A stretch of DNA of 33,126 nucleotides from positions 1-33,126 of the IMG/VR virus record IMGVR_UViG_3300042544_000106; one strand, given 5' to 3'. Shown here in pieces: positions 30,531-33,126 of the stretch (its first letter is position 1; each line of letters begins with the position of its first letter). Below the pieces are notes generated by a model. The model saw only the letters and a list, made by a program, of their open reading frames with translations, ran no database searches and had not been told where the DNA came from. A program made the translations under genes and the position numbers. Source of the DNA: a virus.

Positions 30531-30576
30531 TTGATTTGATTTAATTTATACAAACTTAGATAAAAATTATCATATT
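30531..30576 (-). promoter_or_regulatory. Possible promoter/leader of the scaffold-capsid pair
   Basis: The 46-base gap after the portal stop reads, on the minus strand, a small dyad GATAATTTTTATC, then TAAGTTTG (30558-30551), which fits the Bacteroidota TAnnTTTG -7 element, then the AAATTAAATCAAAT leader (30547-30534) just before the ATG. A TTTG at the expected -33 spacing is missing (the nearest is 29 bases upstream of the -7 element), so the promoter call is weak. Confidence 0.25.
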
Positions 30577-33015
30577 TTAACGAGGTTCAAATTCAGCTAA
30601 ATCAAATCCGTCCATGCTATCCTCATTTGATTCAAAACTCATAGGAGGTAGATTGTTTTTTCTTTGATTAATTAATTTAGATTGCTCGCTATTTTGTTGA
30701 CTAATTCTTTTTGCTTTTGCATCTTCTTTCATTTGGTCTCTCTTATCTAAATTATTGACCTCCATGCCATTCAATTGCATATTATAGTCAAACTCTTCAC
30801 GCATTAAATAAGACTTCATCTCAGCTTCTTTCTCCATCTTCTGAATATCGAATGCTACTTCTGCTTGTTTAATCTGCATTTTAGACCTTGTTTCCATCTC
30901 AATCTTTTGCATAGCAACTTGAGATGCCAACTCTTGAGACTTCAATTGTTGTTGAGCAATCATGGCTTGTTTTTGCATAGCCATTTTTTCCTCACGGTCT
31001 TGAGTTTTTATACGCTTCATTTTCAATAACTGATTAGCCATTTTAATGTTGCGAATTTCACGAATGTCAATTGCATCCTCAAGATTAATATCTCCTTTAG
31101 CTAATGCCATTTGTATATTAGCCTCAAGCTGTGCTTTCTGCTCTTCATCAGGTGAAACCTCAATGAATATACCAAAGTCATAAATGTATAGGTCTTTAAT
31201 ATCGTTTAATATAGATACATTATATTTTCCAATCTGATTAGCAAACTCATCTTTAAAGTCTGCATATTCTAAAATATCTGCAATTCTATAAGTTAAAGCC
31301 TCAGCTAATGAACGATAAATGTACAAAGAAGCATCCAAGATATGTCTTGTTGCTGTATTTGAATTTAAAGCTGCTAATTTTTGTATACCAACTAATGCGT
31401 TAGGGTCAGGAGTAGAACCATCTCTTGCCTCGTTAAGACCCGTTACAGACCTAATCATATCAATGTAGTGGTTCATGTTGGTAATCAACATCTGAGTTTT
31501 AGCAGACCCTGAGTTAGATGATAGTTGAGTAATAGGTACTCTTGCATTATTAAAATCACCGTCCTGAGTAAAGCTACGTCCAATTACACTACCTGTTTGG
31601 AAGTATAATCTTAAAGCATCTTCAGGATTGTATGCATTACCGGTTCCTAAGTCAATCTCATTTAATCCATCGGCATCAATGAATACACCATCAGGGACAA
31701 CTCTTGCAATTACTTGTTGGAGTTTTAAGTGTGTAATTTGAATCAAGTCAGCAAATGGTATCATCCTTCTGCATAAAGACTCAATTACTCCTTTGTACAT
31801 ACGTGGAGCACAAGCAACATAATTAGGTAATGCGTGTTGAGATGCAGACTTAGGACGAACCATATTCTCAGACATCTTCCATTCTAATAAGATATTAGTA
31901 CCCATTACCATGATACCTTCATACCAAACGTCAATAGTCTTTTCAATTTTTTCAAACTTACCCTCTTCCATCATTTCAACAGGAGGATTAAAGTTTTCAT
32001 CTTTCTCAATAACTCTTGAACCACCACCCTCAAGTATTTTTTTCTTATAAACTACTTTCTTGGTAGACTTATAATTAAAATACATTAATGTACAAGTGTC
32101 ACGATAAAACAAACTGTTCTCATAAAATTGAGCAACATTGTAATAATCATACCATCCTTGACTGTATTGAGTAATTTCTTGTAAATCTTCTTTGGTTAAA
32201 GATTGGTCAATCTTCATTAATTCTGTTAATGAAACAGTCTTAATCTCACCCCAATAAAAACAATCCTTAAAGTAAGGGTCTTCTGTGTAACTATAAACAA
32301 CATTGGCAGGGTCTACGTATGAAATTTTAACACCTGAACCTTGAAGAAACTCATGTTTTCCAACACCTATACCAACAACTGCAACATCATAATCTATTCT
32401 TTTACGAGTATCTTCATAATGGTTTTCATCAAATATTGTATTAATACCTACTTCTTCAGCAATTTCAATAGCAGGTTTATAGTTAAGTTGCATATACAAT
32501 GATAATTCCTCATCATTTTCAGGCAACTTGTCGGGGTCTATAGTAAATGCATCAACACCTGTTTTATCTTTAATAGTTGTTAATATATCTTTTGAAATCA
32601 TTTGCCCCTCTAATTCATCTTGATATTTACTTCTTTTAGATTGAGACATTGCATCATGTGCATAAGCCTTAACCTTAAATAATCTATCAGACATACCATT
32701 GACAACAATGTCAATAAATTTAGGAAGAATAGGAACCGGAGTCCAATCTAAGTTTAAATAAGATAAATCACCATCAATAGCTAGTTCATTTTTATATTTT
32801 GCAATTGATTGTTCACCACGAGCATAAAGTCTAAGTCTACGGAAATCTCTCCATTGACTGTAATATCTACAAGAGCTACCATCTTTTCTGAACCACTCAT
32901 ACTGTATAGCTTGACCCACTTGTAAACCAAATGCATCCGAAGCCTTTTCTGCATCAGTTGCTAACTGACTTGGAAATGAAGTGGAATTTATCTCTATTTT
33001 TATGTCGTTTTTCAT
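30577..33015 (-). CDS. Portal protein (crAss-like)
   Basis: 812 residues. Conserved portal blocks are visible: SQWRDFRRLRLYARGEQ, LNLDWTPVPILPKFIDIVVN with GMSDRLFKV, a YDVAVVGIGVGKHEF strand, VDPANVVYSYTEDPYF, and VTGLNEARDGSTPDPNALVG (about 520-540), the loop-stem region facing DNA. The C-terminal 145 residues (from about 665) are a Met/Gln-rich coiled coil (MAMQKQAMIAQQQLKS) likely to form the barrel or an internal crown. The length matches crAss-like portals of roughly 750-850 residues. It forms the dodecameric DNA gate to which the ring proteins attach. Its start overlaps the stop of a short upstream ORF (ATGA). Confidence 0.88.
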   Translation of the reverse strand: MKNDIKIEINSTSFPSQLATDAEKASDAFGLQVGQAIQYEWFRKDGSSCRYYSQWRDFRRLRLYARGEQSIAKYKNELAIDGDLSYLNLDWTPVPILPKFIDIVVNGMSDRLFKVKAYAHDAMSQSKRSKYQDELEGQMISKDILTTIKDKTGVDAFTIDPDKLPENDEELSLYMQLNYKPAIEIAEEVGINTIFDENHYEDTRKRIDYDVAVVGIGVGKHEFLQGSGVKISYVDPANVVYSYTEDPYFKDCFYWGEIKTVSLTELMKIDQSLTKEDLQEITQYSQGWYDYYNVAQFYENSLFYRDTCTLMYFNYKSTKKVVYKKKILEGGGSRVIEKDENFNPPVEMMEEGKFEKIEKTIDVWYEGIMVMGTNILLEWKMSENMVRPKSASQHALPNYVACAPRMYKGVIESLCRRMIPFADLIQITHLKLQQVIARVVPDGVFIDADGLNEIDLGTGNAYNPEDALRLYFQTGSVIGRSFTQDGDFNNARVPITQLSSNSGSAKTQMLITNMNHYIDMIRSVTGLNEARDGSTPDPNALVGIQKLAALNSNTATRHILDASLYIYRSLAEALTYRIADILEYADFKDEFANQIGKYNVSILNDIKDLYIYDFGIFIEVSPDEEQKAQLEANIQMALAKGDINLEDAIDIREIRNIKMANQLLKMKRIKTQDREEKMAMQKQAMIAQQQLKSQELASQVAMQKIEMETRSKMQIKQAEVAFDIQKMEKEAEMKSYLMREEFDYNMQLNGMEVNNLDKRDQMKEDAKAKRISQQNSEQSKLINQRKNNLPPMSFESNEDSMDGFDLAEFEPR

Positions 33016-33119
33016 CTAATCAATTGACTTGTTGTTCCTTCGTTTTTATACTTAGCGAAGTTAATAATTAATTTTGATTCTTTTTTCTCAGGTATGTATA
33101 GGTGTTTTTGGTTAGCCAT
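33012..33119 (-). CDS. Short ORF (35 aa) coupled to the portal gene, possibly the end of a longer gene
   Basis: On the minus strand an ATG at 33119 opens 35 codons (MANQKHLYIPEKKESKLI...), ending in a TGA that overlaps the portal ATG as ATGA. This 4-base overlap is characteristic of real coupled phage genes. Only seven bases of the window lie upstream, and the frame remains open there, so this may instead be the C-terminus of a longer gene; terminase genes usually precede the portal. The basic, helical composition gives no function. Confidence 0.45.
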   Translation of the reverse strand: MANQKHLYIPEKKESKLIINFAKYKNEGTTSQLIR

Positions 33120-33126
33120 AGATCGG

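Noticed and set aside
30551-30591. Full Bacteroidota sigma promoter upstream of the scaffold gene
   Set aside because: TAAGTTTG fits the -7 element, but the only TTTG upstream is 29 bases away, beyond the usual spacing; kept only as a low-confidence leader feature.

Overview
The window is part of the genome of a short-tailed, double-stranded DNA phage infecting a Bacteroidota host, most likely a crAss-like phage (order Crassvirales) or a close relative. The case rests on recognised protein signatures: the portal, major capsid protein, a ring protein that starts MAYISQYQYYENGG, and a 1499-residue stabilisation ('muzzle') protein that starts MANFTRNFIAGRMNK. Genes lack Shine-Dalgarno sites and instead have A/T-rich leaders, and the DNA is AT-rich. 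Both fit Bacteroidota. The lineage call comes from remembered family signatures, not from a search. No terminase, RNA polymerase, DNA polymerase or lysis gene lies in the window, so this is a fragment.

Layout. Positions 1-7558 are a plus-strand replication/early module: the end of a PD-(D/E)XK exonuclease-like gene, a tRNA-like element, a small SSB-like protein with its own terminator, an AT-rich iteron region, a primase-helicase, two small or unknown proteins, a SET-domain protein, an SNF2-type helicase, a VRR-NUC nuclease, a protein with a DnaA domain IV-like helix-turn-helix, a short unknown protein and another PD-(D/E)XK-like nuclease. It meets the late module tail to tail at 7558/7559 with no spacer.

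Positions 7559-33119 are a minus-strand virion module. In transcription order it runs: a 35-residue ORF, portal, scaffold-like protein, major capsid protein, terminator, conserved 247-residue protein, terminator, two ring/head-tail connector-type proteins, stabilisation/muzzle protein, two paralogous Cys-rich fibre-like proteins, a conserved tail-type protein, and four genes that parallel T7 genes 13-14-15-16 in order and type: GNAT-like, small Ala-rich internal protein, mid-sized internal protein, and a giant 2906-residue protein.

The plus-strand genes would initiate and process DNA replication. The minus-strand genes build the capsid, portal vertex and tail, and package proteins probably ejected with the DNA. 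The most unusual items are a RelA/SpoT-like nucleotidyltransferase domain inside the giant protein, a candidate origin with CGACAT iterons next to the primase-helicase, a tRNA-like element without recognisable D and anticodon arms, a recurring 20-residue Cys motif at the C-termini of neighbouring virion proteins, and a phage-encoded SET domain.
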